Assembly: GCA_965224765.1 (NCBI GenBank)
Contig: CBDDAC010000011.1
Span: 73,591 to 137,590 of the forward strand
Length of the DNA stretch: 64,000 bases
Direction of reading: 5' to 3'
From: CAZDBA01 sp965224765
GTDB taxonomy: Bacteria > Planctomycetota > Planctomycetia > Pirellulales > Pirellulaceae
Position numbers and translations under genes: made by a program. Below, piece after piece: positions 46,081 to 55,372 of this stretch. The notes beneath the pieces are model-generated. The model was not told the DNA's origin. It ran no database searches and was given only the letters and a program-made list of their open reading frames with translations. Every line of letters begins with the position of its first letter. The first letter of the stretch is position 1.

Positions 46081-46347
46081 TTACCGGCTCCCGGATGTTG
46101 TCACGACCGTCAACACGGGAATCAATGTTGCGATCATCAACGCCGTTTTCACGGCATCGATGGCAGCTTTGGTCGCGCCGGTTGCGAGCAGTTCGCCGGC
46201 GACAATCTTATTGATGCGGTCTTTGTGTTGGCGAAGTTCTTCTTTCGCAAAATTTGCTTCCAGAAGTGACGAAAAACTTGCGAGAGAAATCAATACTGCG
46301 TCCCGCCCGCCGGGTTTAACGGATTCATCAAACATGGACTTGGCCAT
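46081..46347 (-). pseudogene. C-terminal fragment of a GPP34 (GOLPH3-like) protein
   Basis: 88 codons from Met 46347: GGRDAVLISLASFSSLLEANFAKEEL, then a helix AKEELRQHKDRINKIVAGEL and a C-terminal helical tail. The pattern RDAVLISLA---LL----- matches the end of bacterial GPP34 proteins. The frame reaches back to a stop before PTIPEQEGTVEDAIRARM, so the N-terminal two thirds are missing, cut by the HhH gene that precedes it on the same strand. Assignment moderate. Confidence 0.4.
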
Positions 46348-46366
46348 GCGGGCACGGATTGCGTCT

Positions 46367-47370
46367 TCAACCGTCCCTTCCTGTTCCGGGATCGTTGGCT
46401 AAGTTGTTTAACAAGCTTTTCGCCTTGTCGCGATAATAAATGCGACATTCTTTTTCTCGTCCGCGAACAATTCGACGGCCTTTCAGTTTGCCGAAATTGG
46501 ACGTAATGACTGTCCAACGGCCGTGCTGCCCTCGTTGTCGTGGTCTTCAAAATACACAACGACCCAATCGTGAGTGGCACCCATGGCGTGTGCGCGTTCG
46601 GTGTTGGAGTACAATGCGGTGAAATGTCGTTCATCTCGCTGAGTATGCAGAATTGGGAGCCAGAAATCGTGTTGTGGATTCAACTTTCTGGGTGCGGTTT
46701 TTGGCAAAAGCCCTCTTGCGGATTTGAAACGATATTCGTTGTCGATATCCAACAGTTCAGCGACCGGTATTTCTTCGGTCAAATCAACATGGCCGTCAAA
46801 CAGTTGACTCTGAAAAGCACCCTCGCCTGAATCGCGAGAGTCAGCTCGGCGCCCGCGCGCAGCAAGCGATTCACGAACGGCGCGAATTCGTTTTTCGCCA
46901 ATGCCTTGCATTTTGGCGAGTCGACCGTCCCATGCTGCGGCTTGAAGTTCAGCCAGGGTCTCAATACCAAGCTCGTCATGAATTCGCTTGGCCAGTTTTT
47001 CGCCGATATTGGGAACCGAAGCAAACGCGTGTTCCGCAACGTCGTTTCCTTGAAGTCGTTCCATTAGAGGCCATCGCCCCCCTCGAATCATTTGCTGAAG
47101 CGCACGGGAGATGGTACGCCCAACACTTTCGATTCCTTCAAGCCCTGCAAGCCCGCCGGCTCCGTAAATTCGCCACACCTGACCTTCCAGATTACCAATC
47201 ACCTCCGCAGCGCGTCGGTACGCATCGGCGCGAAATCGATTTGCACCCTGAGCCAGCAGCAAATCAGATACCGTCGCCAGTTTCTCGGCGAGCTGTTCGT
47301 TTGTCGGCGGACTACCGAAATGGGTTTCGGTAGGGCGTTCGCTGGCATCAGTAATCATCACTACTCCCAC
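46367..47370 (-). pseudogene. Helix-hairpin-helix DNA-binding protein, 8-nt insertion
   Basis: N-terminal PolX-like HhH region: LLLAQGANRFRADAYRRAAEVIGNL, GLAGLEGIESVGRTISRAL, FASVPNIGEKLAKRIHDELG, MQGIGEKRIRAVRESLA. C-terminal domain FWLPILHTQRDERHFTALYSNTERAHAMGATHDWVVVYFEDHD. After DNEG the expected RWTVITSNFGKLKGRRIVRG and REKECRIYYRD continue in another frame to a stop at 46367; an extra 8 nt (AGCACGGC) near 46530 explains the shift. Without it the protein would be intact. The unrepaired product ends at 46483. Function unknown; a DNA-repair role is only inferred. Confidence 0.8.
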
Positions 47371-48215
47371 AAATTTGACTAACGGTTTAACGTAGCAAAA
47401 TTCATGCCGACTAATTCTATCGCGTAAAGTTGCAGATCTTCGCTTTTGAGGCGCGCCAAGGGCGATTTAGCACGCCTGCTCTGATCCGTTCTGCGACACT
47501 ATTTCGAGCCTCGGAACAAAATCAAATAACAAAGGGGACATTGTACTTTTACGAGTAAACTGAGTTCTGAATTCACGCTCAAAACATTTCCGACGAGCAG
47601 GCAGCGGGAAATCAGATTGAGATAAAAATCAAACCTGTATCATGTTCAATCGGCGGCGTTCCAGACCAATTCATGCGCAAATGGAATTAACAGCCCGTTG
47701 CCAATAGAACTCTCAGCGAGAGTATTGATGTAAAACTTTCGGTTTGCCCAGCTGGATCGTGCTGCGAATCGTTGTAATTAAGAATAGGCTCTCCCACGGA
47801 ATGAGTGGGGCACTTCTGGCGGAATTCAAATTCAGCCCTCGGCTCAACTCTTCAGAGGGGTTCCGCCCCTACTCGCCTTTACCTCGGATCATCCCTCTAA
47901 ACGCTGAGCGAAGGGCTGACGCGAAGCGACGGCGGAGGGGCTTCGGGAACATTTTGGGTAAGAAAGTGTATGTAAAACTGGGACGCTATTCTGAGTACGG
48001 ATTTAGACAACGAAAAAAACACGCGAAAAGCTTGAAAAACCGTGCTAAAAGGACTGCATCGATTCAATTTACCCACCAATTTCGTGGACGAGGCTTTACT
48101 AATTGGTCGGTTTTTTGTGGCGTGACTCTGTCCAGAAGACGCCACTTACCACCAGTAGGTTTGTTGCAGAAAACAATTTTCGACAAGAGTGATATTTCAG
48201 CTGGAGACTAGAAAG
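47371..48215. other. Long gap with repeat debris
   Basis: About 845 bp. Contains the CCCAC/GTGGG repeat at 47794 and a GC-rich stretch at about 47840-47960. A 155-codon frame at 47744-48211 crosses these repeats and has no motif. The FG-GAP gene promoter should be in the last 100 bp. Confidence 0.5.
47794..47810. repeat. Dispersed CCCACGGAATGAGTGGG repeat, copy 1
   Basis: CCCAC-GGAATGA-GTGGG; related copies at 55276-55293 and 55466-55482. Confidence 0.6.
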
Positions 48216-49613
48216 ATGATGTGTTTGGGAAGTAACAATTGTTGTCTGAACATCGGAATGTTGGGGGGCTTGCTGCTGTTTGCCGCTTTGGCGAATGAAA
48301 CGGTCGGGCAGGAGTTGGATGATAAAGCCAACAACGAAATGGTCGATGGCGCCAAAATGGAGGTGCATAAGGAACTGCATGCGCCGCGTCCATTGCTCAT
48401 CGGCGGCGAGCATCTAGCCTCACCGGATTCCTTTGCAGCACCTGCCCTAGGTGACGTCAACGGTGATGGTCGTCTCGACCTATTTGTTGGAGATTTCGGG
48501 CGGTCGTATGACGCCTACGAAAGTTACATGGAAGATTACAACAACAAGGACAATTCATCAGACGAAGACGCGGAAGATGGCAGTCCTGATATTTTTGGAT
48601 GGATGGGACGCGTTCATGTTTGTCTAGGAGATGAAAAAGAGTCTGCTTTTGGGTTCCAAACTCCTGAAATTGTAAAGACGGAGGATGGGAGTTGCGCCGA
48701 AGCTCCTACCTGGTGATGTCAGGCCGTTCGTCCGCAGTTAGCGGACCTCAATGGTGACGGAAACCTCGACTTGATTCTTTGTGGATATAGCTGTGCGATT
48801 ACCTGGCATGCTGGAGACGGGAAGGGTGGTTTTAAGAAAACCCAAATTCTAAAAACCAGTGAAGGCCAGGAAACGTTTGGAGGAGAGCAGTGTGTTGGCT
48901 TGCATGCCGAGTTTTGGGACTGGGACGGCGACGGCGACCTTGATTTGCTGACTAGCAATATTATGGAACCTGGCCTGAATTTACATCTCAATGAGGGCAC
49001 CCCTGAGCATCCCGTATTTTCGTCCGAAGGAACGAAAATTGAAGGACTCCCAGCAATGCACCATGCACAACCATTGATGTATGACTGGGATGGAGATGGA
49101 CTTGAGGATCTCCTCCTTGCTGGAGACTCTTATGCTGATGAACGAATCGCCCGCGCTGTGGTTTGGTGTCGCAACACAGGGAAAGCAGGGGCTCCAGAAT
49201 TTGAATCGCACGAAACGCTTTTGGGCTTGTACACGAGTCGCAAAGAACACCAGGCAAATGCATTGGTGAGAACTGAAATGGTCGGTGGCAATGCATGCCG
49301 TAATCTCGGAAGCGACTTGCGAATTGCGATGGGTGATCTTAACGGTGATGGGCGAGACGACCTCGTTGTTGGAGATTCCTGCCATTTGACTATTTTGCGT
49401 GAAAGCGTCGTTGCAAAAAGCGAATCTATTCAAGCGGCAATGCAGGGACTTGAGGAAGCGACTGCACTGTTTGATGATGATTTTGAAAAAGGGTGGGAAG
49501 CTCAGGAAAAAGCACTCGAAAGTTTGCACGCGGCCTACGTTGCAGAAACAGACATGCCAAAAGGCGAGCTACCTGTTGCTAAGGGCGCTATCTGGGTTTT
49601 GGAACGCAAATAA
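48216..49613 (+). CDS. Secreted FG-GAP/VCBS repeat protein with one in-frame TGA
   Basis: 466 codons from ATG 48216 (GGAG 9 bp upstream), with a TGA at 48714-48716 (codon 167) as the only interruption. Both sides are coding in the same frame: five Ca-binding-type repeats DVNGDGRLDLFVGDF, DLNGDGNLDLILCGY, DWDGDGDLDLLTSNI, DWDGDGLEDLLLAGD and DLNGDGRDDLVVGDS. A signal peptide is visible (NIGMLGGLLLFAALANETVG). The TGA is directly followed by a Cys codon (TGT) and the blade DLNGDGNLDLIL. Either the gene is a nonsense pseudogene or the TGA encodes selenocysteine: a GC hairpin lies 13-30 nt after it. Many neighbours are damaged, so both readings stay open. Confidence 0.75.
48730..48746 (+). promoter_or_regulatory. 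SECIS-like hairpin after in-frame TGA
   Basis: GTCCGC-AGTTA-GCGGAC, a perfect 6-bp stem with a 5-nt loop that starts 19 nt after the TGA and has G at loop position 2. Outer pairs GTCA (48718-48721) with TGAC (48755-48758) and CC with GG may extend it. Size, distance and loop G agree with general bacterial SECIS rules; not a proof. Confidence 0.45.
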
Positions 49614-49693
49614 AAAAATTGGTTCTATTATTCATTCACAAGCTCGCCACCGTTTCGGTAGTGAGCTCTTTTTGTCCATGCGGCGATGATTGA

Positions 49694-50405
49694 ATGACGG
49701 GACTGATGGCGTGGCAATTCTTCTCGGTTAGGTCCATGGAACGGGCGACTGCCGAAACAAATGTCGTTATCTCGCTTTTAACGAAAGACCGAGTGATAGC
49801 TGCCCAGTTCCTGATACTTGGTAAACACAAGCTATCGTCGTTTGCATATCCTGCTTCAGCGGGAAAGCTGGAAGGTGAATCACAAGTTGGTCTATCGAAT
49901 CTACCAAGCCCAACGAACGATGGAGTATGGATTTCATGTCGGATCAACAGTTTGCGGCCAGCGATTTCGGATCTTGACGTTAGTGGATAACTTTACTCGA
50001 GTTAGTCTTGCAGCGCATGCTGGAAAACGGCTGACCGGAGACCATGTGATTGAAGTCCCAGAGGGAATTTCCAAGCGTGCTGGGCTCCCGAAAACAATCC
50101 AAGTCAATAACGGTTCCGAGTTCATTTCCAAAAGCCTGGATTGGTGGGCGTACCGGAACAAAGTGCTATTGGACTTCAGCAGACCTGGAAAACCAACCGA
50201 TATTGCCGTGATAGAATCGTTTAATGATCGACTTCGTCAGGAGTGCCTGAACGAGAATTGGTTCTTGTCAGTGGAAGACGCTCAGGAGAAACTGGATCTC
50301 TGGCGAGAAGATTACAATCATGTACGTCTACATAGCAGCTTGGGCCAACTGACCCCAATCGAATTTGTCACTAATCACTGCCCTTCGGCTACGGCCAGCG
50401 ATTGA
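49694..50405 (+). pseudogene. IS3-family transposase OrfB remnant
   Basis: The C-terminal part is in one frame from about 49970: GQRFRILTLVDNFTRVSLAA, IQVNNGSEFISKSLDWWAY, IESFNDRLRQECLNENWFLS, then NHVRLHSSLGQLTPIEFV. This is the rve core of an IS3 (IS407-type) OrfB. Upstream pieces (RLHILLQRESWKVNHKLVYRIYQAQ and, in another frame, MDFMSDQQFAA) show an internal deletion and a frameshift near 49965. The second catalytic Asp is Asn (VNNGSEF), so it is inactive in any case. No orfA or terminal repeats recognised. Confidence 0.8.
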
Positions 50406-50600
50406 AAATCCAAAAACTAACATCCCAACTTGGTACGGCTTCGGGGTGAAGGTCAATTGTGCTGTTTGCGCCCAGGCGATCAACAACCTTGTTAGATCTC
50501 ATTGCCAATTAGAACTTATATGTTCCAGGTTGCATGCTCTGTTCGCGTTGATGAGTTTCAGACACTCATCAAGTGACATGGGTGTGAAAACAGTCAACGA

Positions 50601-50636
50601 AAAAAGGACTTGAGACCATTGGCCTCAAGTCCTTTT
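50601..50636. terminator. Intrinsic terminator (both orientations)
   Basis: Stem GGACTTGAG ... CTCAAGTCC flanked by AAAAA and TTTT, extended by an inner CC/GG. It sits beside the 22-bp tRNA-like repeat at 50645. Confidence 0.75.
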
Positions 50637-50644
50637 GTTTATCG

Positions 50645-50666
50645 AGTGCGGATGAGAAGATTCGAA
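50645..50666 (-). repeat. 22-bp tRNA-3'-end-like direct repeat, left copy
   Basis: Identical to 62325-62346, which is the 3' end of a tRNA-Leu fragment. Read on the minus strand it contains TTCGAATCTTCTCATCCGCA. Possible attachment-site remnant. Confidence 0.6.
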
Positions 50667-50856
50667 TACTGCGTTTGAGAAGGCCCTGCAACTTTCGCCT
50701 TCACCTGATTGGGCGTTGACCAAGTTCACCCGAAGCCTAGTCCGCCAGGGTGACCATTCCAATGCCCCAAAGCAATATTCCAGATTGAAGGAGGTTTCCT
50801 CATCTGACTTGAATGCCAGGCAGCAGTTAGCCGAGTGCTCAAGATCTTAGAGTGAT
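50667..50856. other. Gap, no gene recognised
   Basis: Between the tRNA-like repeat and the PEP-CTERM gene. Nothing recognised. Confidence 0.35.
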
Positions 50857-51510
50857 CTAGCCATTGCGCCTTCGCCTGAATACCGCACCAAAAGCGCACA
50901 ATCCAAACAACGCGATGCTTGACGGTTCGGGAACTGAGGCGCTGTTGACGATTTGCAACGTAATGCCATTGCCTGCAATCGCATCAGTCGTGTTTCCGAA
51001 AAGCCACGTACCTTAGTTGAAACTCGATATTGGAATCGCATAGGTGTTGTCTTCGCTTATCGCAACGGGACCACTCGAATACGTCCCTGCGAAATCAACT
51101 ACTTCAAACTCGTTCGAGCCACCGGCAATCCTGAACTCTAGAAAATCAGTGTTCGACCATTTGGAAGTTGTAGTAAATGCGCTATTAACAATGGAGGACG
51201 TATTGCTCGCATCTCCTGAGAAAACAAGTCTATTGCTATCTTGAAATGCATCCGCCGAAAGCAGAACAACAGTCAAATCAGAACCACTGCCAACGAATTC
51301 ATTTGTTGCGCCTGTTCCCGCAAAAACACTTCCGTTTGACATATCGAGAGATCCAGTAATCGTCTCACGCACATTGCCCGTCCCGTCATTGGTAAACTTC
51401 CAAACGAGATCCGCATTTGCTTCATTAGCAAACAGTAGAATTAATCCTGCCACAGCAACAAAAAATCTTGCGATTGAGGCCGAACGTAGTGAAATCAGAT
51501 GGTTTTTCAT
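50857..51510 (-). pseudogene. PEP-CTERM sorted secreted protein, interrupted by in-frame TAA
   Basis: Signal peptide ARFFVAVAGLILLFANEANA, then a beta-rich domain (LVWKFTNDGTGNVRETITGS). After PISSFN a TAA stop (51013-51015) interrupts the frame; the same frame continues GTWLFGNTTDAIAGNGITLQ and ends in a perfect PEP-CTERM anchor, VPEPSSIALFGLCAFGAVFR plus a short Arg-rich tail. The TAA is an ordinary nonsense change because no recoding of TAA is expected. The truncated product lacks its sorting signal and would be released. Likely a recent pseudogene. Confidence 0.8.
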
Positions 51511-52083
51511 TTCAATTTCTATAGAAAAAGGGGGGGGAATGTACTGACAAGAAACGGTAGGTTTGGGCTAAAACCCAACGTTTTCGAGGTGTTTGACGGT
51601 TCTAAACCTCGCTGCTCTCGGAGGAGTCAGTTACCGTATCTCTCCTACTGCGCTTTGCGACGTCCGGTCAGCTCTAAAAAAACCAGAAAAGCGGTCAGAT
51701 TTCCTTACATTCGAAGAAATTCAGTTTTTCCCTGTGTCCCGTTTTAGAGTTGAAACCCATTACGAATGGTTCCATGGGCGTTATTCTGATTGAGCATGAA
51801 CGAATCTCAAGCTCGATAGTCCATGGTTGGAAACTCGAAACCATGGACTTCGGCAAGCGATTGCAACGAGGCACGGACGTCGCCTCCAGTACCGCAAAAT
51901 CTCGAACTGTCATTGGTCTTCTGCACCCAACTACCGTAGATGCATTTTAATGAGTCCGAACACGGATGCTTAACGGCAGCTGCTTGTGACCGTTACTCTT
52001 TTACGTAGCGACTAATTGATCGCATTGGATTCGTCTCCACATCTATTCTGGCAATTCTTTTCCGCGTGGAAGCTTGAGAGATT
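51511..52083. other. Gap with one inverted repeat
   Basis: 570 bp without a recognised gene. It holds the perfect repeat listed at 51819 and no other structure. Confidence 0.45.
51819..51848. repeat. Perfect inverted repeat
   Basis: GTCCATGGTT-10 nt-AACCATGGAC. No gene starts nearby, so the role is unknown. Confidence 0.5.
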
Positions 52084-52125
52084 CCTATGAAATCTAAGGG
52101 GTCACCTATGAAATCTAAGGGGTCA
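52084..52125. repeat. Two tandem 21-bp units
   Basis: Two identical units beginning CCTATGAAATCTAAGGGGTC. The end, GGGGTCAGGACTC, resembles the arm of RAYT palindromes (GGGGTCGGGAGTC) and may be a repeat of another RAYT group. Confidence 0.6.
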
Positions 52126-52425
52126 GGACTCATTGATGGCGAGAACTGATTTTCGGCGTCGCCACCGGGTGTGAATGGGATTAATAATGGCGGTCGAGGC
52201 GATTCGAAATGTTCCCGCGTCAACCAAGCTAGAACACACACTAATTGCGCCGCATATTGCGATCACTCCACCAATCAGCCAGGCCAACATGACGTATTGT
52301 CGATCGCCAAGGCCAGCAACGAAAATCCACGGGTTGTGAACACTCCTGCACCGATCATATTGGCTACGACGAGAAAAGTCGCCGACTAAAGTCCAAACGG
52401 CTTGCGGGTTTTTGTCTGCTCGTTC
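52123..52425 (-). pseudogene. APC-type amino-acid permease, N-terminal remnant
   Basis: Three pieces in different frames: AVWTLVG, then TFLVVANMIGAGVFTTRGFSL, then GDRQYVMLAWLIGGVIAICG. Together they match the first two TM helices of APC-superfamily amino-acid permeases (consensus VVGNMIGAGVFTTSGF). At least two frameshifts and loss of the remaining ten helices make it dead. It directly follows the phosphatase-methyltransferase gene on the same strand. Confidence 0.7.
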
Positions 52426-53629
52426 AATTCATTCCAAACTTCAAGAAATAGTTTTCTTCAAATCCGTTAATCTTCTTTTCTTCGATCAGTTTGAATCCTG
52501 CGTCCTCTACTTCTGCGCGAAACACTTCCTTGCCAGCTCGCACGTGTCCCATCAGCCATTCGCGACTTTCGCCTTCAATGCGCTCAAAGTCGATCAGGAT
52601 TAGGTGACCGTCTTTCTTCAAGGCTCGTTTGATGGACGCGAGAGTCGATTTGGGATACTCGAAGTGGTGATAAGTGTCGCATACGAAAATGACGTCAGCA
52701 GAATTTGGAGGTAGGTTGATGCTGTTCTCCGCACACAATACGCCAGTAATGTTATTCAACTTGTGCTTGGCAGCTTCACCGTTGATATGCTCAATAAAGC
52801 GAGGAGCAATGTCGACTGCATACACCCAGCCTTCACTTCCAACTTCCACCGAAAACATCCGCGTGAATAGCCCAGTGCCTGCTCCAATATCGGCAACGGT
52901 GTCGCCTTTTTCAATTTCACAAGCCGCAAGAATTCGTTCGCGTTTGACAAAGACTTCTCGACTTTCGATTTCAAATTGTTCGACGTAAGAATCAACATCC
53001 AGATTCGGATCAACAAAATTCTTGTTGATACCAGGCTTCACGCTGGCTTCATCGCCTTCCTGAGGCTGAGCTTGTTTGCGTTTGATGTAATCGAGCGATT
53101 TTTCCTCGACGAACGGTGTCTTCAAGCCGATTTCTTTGGCTTCGGCAAGCGCTGTTTCCAAGTCCACACCCTCGTCGAGCACTCGAAACGGAAGCCAAAC
53201 ACCTCCCACACGATTCGCTGAGCCACAATGAAACAATGTCGTTTGTGTTTTGTCTTTCAACAGCGTGCGAATCTTATCGAAGACCTCATCAGTCAACGCC
53301 TCGGGAGTTCGAAACGGCACCTTAATGAATTCCATATTGGCGGCCTTCAAAGCAGCCTCTTCATCCCACTTCACTTCGCCATCCGTTCGAAGTGTTATGA
53401 CCCGAGTGATATTTTGCTCCTTGATTTTCTCTATGTCTTCTGGAGTGAACTGACCGGCAAAAAAGAGATTGCCAGTCTGGTGTACGTTCTTAGTATTGCC
53501 GAGCGATGCTGCAACGATTTTGCCTGGCTTCTGGACTTCGGTCTGCTGGGATTGCTGGCCGTAAGAGTATTGCGCCAAAAGCATTGCAATCGCGATTCCG
53601 AATGTCACTCGTCGTAGCTGTTTGCTCAT
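52424..53629 (-). CDS. Secreted DUF442-like phosphatase fused to SAM methyltransferase
   Basis: 401 aa. Signal peptide RVTFGIAIAMLLAQYSYGQ. Residues about 40-170 are a tyrosine-phosphatase-like DUF442 domain (NLFFAGQFTPEDIEKIKEQN, TLFHCGSANRVGGVW with the active-site Cys). Residues about 215-400 are a class I methyltransferase (TVADIGAGTGLFTRMFS, VYAVDIAPRFIEHI, VIFVCDTYHHFEYP, LILIDFE). A methyltransferase behind a signal peptide is unusual because S-adenosylmethionine is cytoplasmic; planctomycetes have several such proteins. A small ArsR gene is divergent, which often signals metal or metalloid response. Confidence 0.85.
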   Translation of the reverse strand: MSKQLRRVTFGIAIAMLLAQYSYGQQSQQTEVQKPGKIVAASLGNTKNVHQTGNLFFAGQFTPEDIEKIKEQNITRVITLRTDGEVKWDEEAALKAANMEFIKVPFRTPEALTDEVFDKIRTLLKDKTQTTLFHCGSANRVGGVWLPFRVLDEGVDLETALAEAKEIGLKTPFVEEKSLDYIKRKQAQPQEGDEASVKPGINKNFVDPNLDVDSYVEQFEIESREVFVKRERILAACEIEKGDTVADIGAGTGLFTRMFSVEVGSEGWVYAVDIAPRFIEHINGEAAKHKLNNITGVLCAENSINLPPNSADVIFVCDTYHHFEYPKSTLASIKRALKKDGHLILIDFERIEGESREWLMGHVRAGKEVFRAEVEDAGFKLIEEKKINGFEENYFLKFGMN

Positions 53630-53708
53630 TGTGTGTTTCCGCGTTTACGAATTGGATTGAGAATTTCTTTTATCAATTTAGCAAAACCCACTTAATAAAT
53701 AATGGACA

Positions 53709-53719
53709 AATAGACTATT
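53709..53719. promoter_or_regulatory. Possible ArsR operator
   Basis: AATAG-A-CTATT between the divergent methyltransferase and ArsR genes, 27 bp before the arsR start. Short site, weak support. Confidence 0.3.
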
Positions 53720-53746
53720 CCCGATCCATTTAACTGGAGAACCACC

Positions 53747-53971
53747 ATGAACAAGAAACGCAACACAAAACGACTAGATATTGATGCACTTACGATGGCG
53801 GCAGAGTGTTTGAAAGCACTTGCGCATCCTCATCGGCTGCAGATCGTGCAGCTGTTGCTGTCCGGAAAGCAATATTCGGTGAATGAAATCGCAGAATCTT
53901 GCGATTTGAATCGGCCAACGACGCCTGATCATTTGCGATTGATGCAGCGTTGTGGATTCTTGAAAAGCTAA
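53747..53971 (+). CDS. ArsR-family regulator, short (possibly truncated)
   Basis: 74 aa with GGAG 8 bp before the start. HTH: CLKALAHPHRLQIVQLLLSGKQYSVNEIAESCDLNRPTTPDHLRLMQRCGFL. The frame stops at LKS, just before the wing (usually about 20-25 more residues). Either the 3' end is lost or it is a minimal form; ArsR proteins shorter than about 90 residues are uncommon. The metal motif CVC is absent, but Cys occurs in AECLKALAH and SCDLN. Confidence 0.75.
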   Translation: MNKKRNTKRLDIDALTMAAECLKALAHPHRLQIVQLLLSGKQYSVNEIAESCDLNRPTTPDHLRLMQRCGFLKS

Positions 53972-54470
53972 AGGGAGGCTTGGCGGACTTTCAACCGACG
54001 TAGGCAGTGGGTACCTGAGCATCACCGTTACAAACAAAACGATCACCATGAAATCATGGGTAAGCGAATTCGTCGTAAAAAAACGACAGCACAACCGATA
54101 GTTTCACAGTTTCCAGAACAATGCAAGGAAAAACGTAACTCCACCGTTTGAATTTGAGGGTATCCAGCTATTCGCAAAACCGACAACAACATGGCAAGAA
54201 AATTCACCCTGTCTTCCAATTCGAGAAGGCAGGAACGCGTTGTTTGCTGACCGCCCTCACCCTTCCACTGCCAAACAAAAGTCAGCACTCCCGCGGCAGA
54301 AACTTGCCCAAGCATTTCAAAACAGCTACAGTTACGACCTCCTAGTCGATGACAGTTGAAATTTTCGAATTGACATATTCCTGCCTTCGGGAAAACGTTT
54401 TTCAACTTTTAGTAAATAGTGGGACGCGTCCAATCTTATGGAGAATGCAACTTTTAAAGCAGTCAACAAA
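53972..54470. other. Gap, no gene recognised
   Basis: 500 bp. A 120-codon minus-strand frame (54043-54405) has no motif or ribosome-binding site. The missing wing of the ArsR gene was sought in the other frames and not found. Confidence 0.4.
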
Positions 54471-55160
54471 ATGAAAAACATCATCTTAATTTTGCCGCTA
54501 GTTTTTATTATTTCTTGCAGCAACACCCAAGAGAATAAAACCGCCCGCCCTACCGAATCTAAACAACCTGTTGTCTCGACCGATACCGCCTCCCAACCAC
54601 CATCGAACAAAGCTCCTGAAACTTCGTCAAAAGTAGTCGCTAAAAGTTCTCCAGAAAACGGAGCCTTGGCTCAACAAGGAAGCTACACAGAGCTATTTGA
54701 TCGCGAACCAAAAAACTGTGACTTTGTTTCTCGAGAGATACTAGCTGAGGCTTTGCAAACCCCCATCGAAACTATCGTTCAGGGATCTAATGAGTGCACT
54801 TTTCATCTAGAAGAGGCCAATGGAAACAGCACACGTTTTTACTTCACGATAGAGTCTTGGGGAAATAAAAGAGTCCTTAAAGAAATCGGGACTGCAAAAA
54901 AGAATGCTAAAGATTTTGGCGACAACTCTTTGCTTAGCCAGTACAAAATCAGCGAGACCGGCGACACGTATCTATCGATGCATCAAAATCGAATGGTACG
55001 CATCCTCAACGAAGCAAGTGACTCGGTCATTGTAATTCTCTACACCGCGAAAGTAGCGCCTGACGAAGAGGACGCTGAAAAGAGAAAAACTCTTAAGGCA
55101 AATGCAAGAGAAAAAACTTATGCGATAGCAAACTTCTTGCTCAAGAAATATCAAAAATAG
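54471..55160 (+). CDS. Lipoprotein of unknown function
   Basis: 229 aa from Met 54471 (MKNIILILPLVFIISCSNTQ); lipobox IISC gives a lipid-anchored Cys at 16. A Ser/Thr/Pro-rich linker follows (about 17-70), then a globular domain beginning LFDREPKNCDFVSREILAEA with a second Cys in ECTFHLEE and a helical C-terminus rich in Lys/Glu. This resembles small regulatory lipoproteins but no family is recognised. The frame opens upstream at 54438, but that start would bury the signal peptide. AT-rich codons differ from neighbours, so transfer is possible. Confidence 0.75.
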   Translation: MKNIILILPLVFIISCSNTQENKTARPTESKQPVVSTDTASQPPSNKAPETSSKVVAKSSPENGALAQQGSYTELFDREPKNCDFVSREILAEALQTPIETIVQGSNECTFHLEEANGNSTRFYFTIESWGNKRVLKEIGTAKKNAKDFGDNSLLSQYKISETGDTYLSMHQNRMVRILNEASDSVIVILYTAKVAPDEEDAEKRKTLKANAREKTYAIANFLLKKYQK

Positions 55161-55275
55161 CCCCACGCGCCAGCTCAGCACTTCACTCGACGCCGATCGG
55201 CACTAAATCCCGTGTCGATGTCTTTCCCATGTTGCCATTAAAAACAGCCTCACAGAATCTCTCTATTTTTGGCTC

Positions 55276-55293
55276 TCCGACGGAATGAGTGGG
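55276..55293. repeat. Dispersed repeat, copy 2
   Basis: CCGACGGAATGAGTGGG, related to copy 1 (47794). Confidence 0.5.
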
Positions 55294-55372
55294 TGAAAAG
55301 TGGTTGTTTCGCATCCTCACTCGGGTTCCTCAGGCTTGTCGGGACTTGTCACAGAGTGACAATTTCTTTTAG

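Noticed and set aside
47744..48211. 155-codon Arg-rich frame
   Set aside because: It crosses dispersed repeats, has no ribosome-binding site and no motif; composition looks like random reading of repeat DNA.
48714..48716. TGA as simple end of a short FG-GAP protein with a second gene starting at 48771
   Set aside because: The downstream frame is in phase, has no ribosome-binding site or signal peptide and starts in mid-repeat; one gene is the better model.
54043..54405. 120-codon minus-strand frame
   Set aside because: No family pattern, odd Cys/Arg/Leu composition, no ribosome-binding site.
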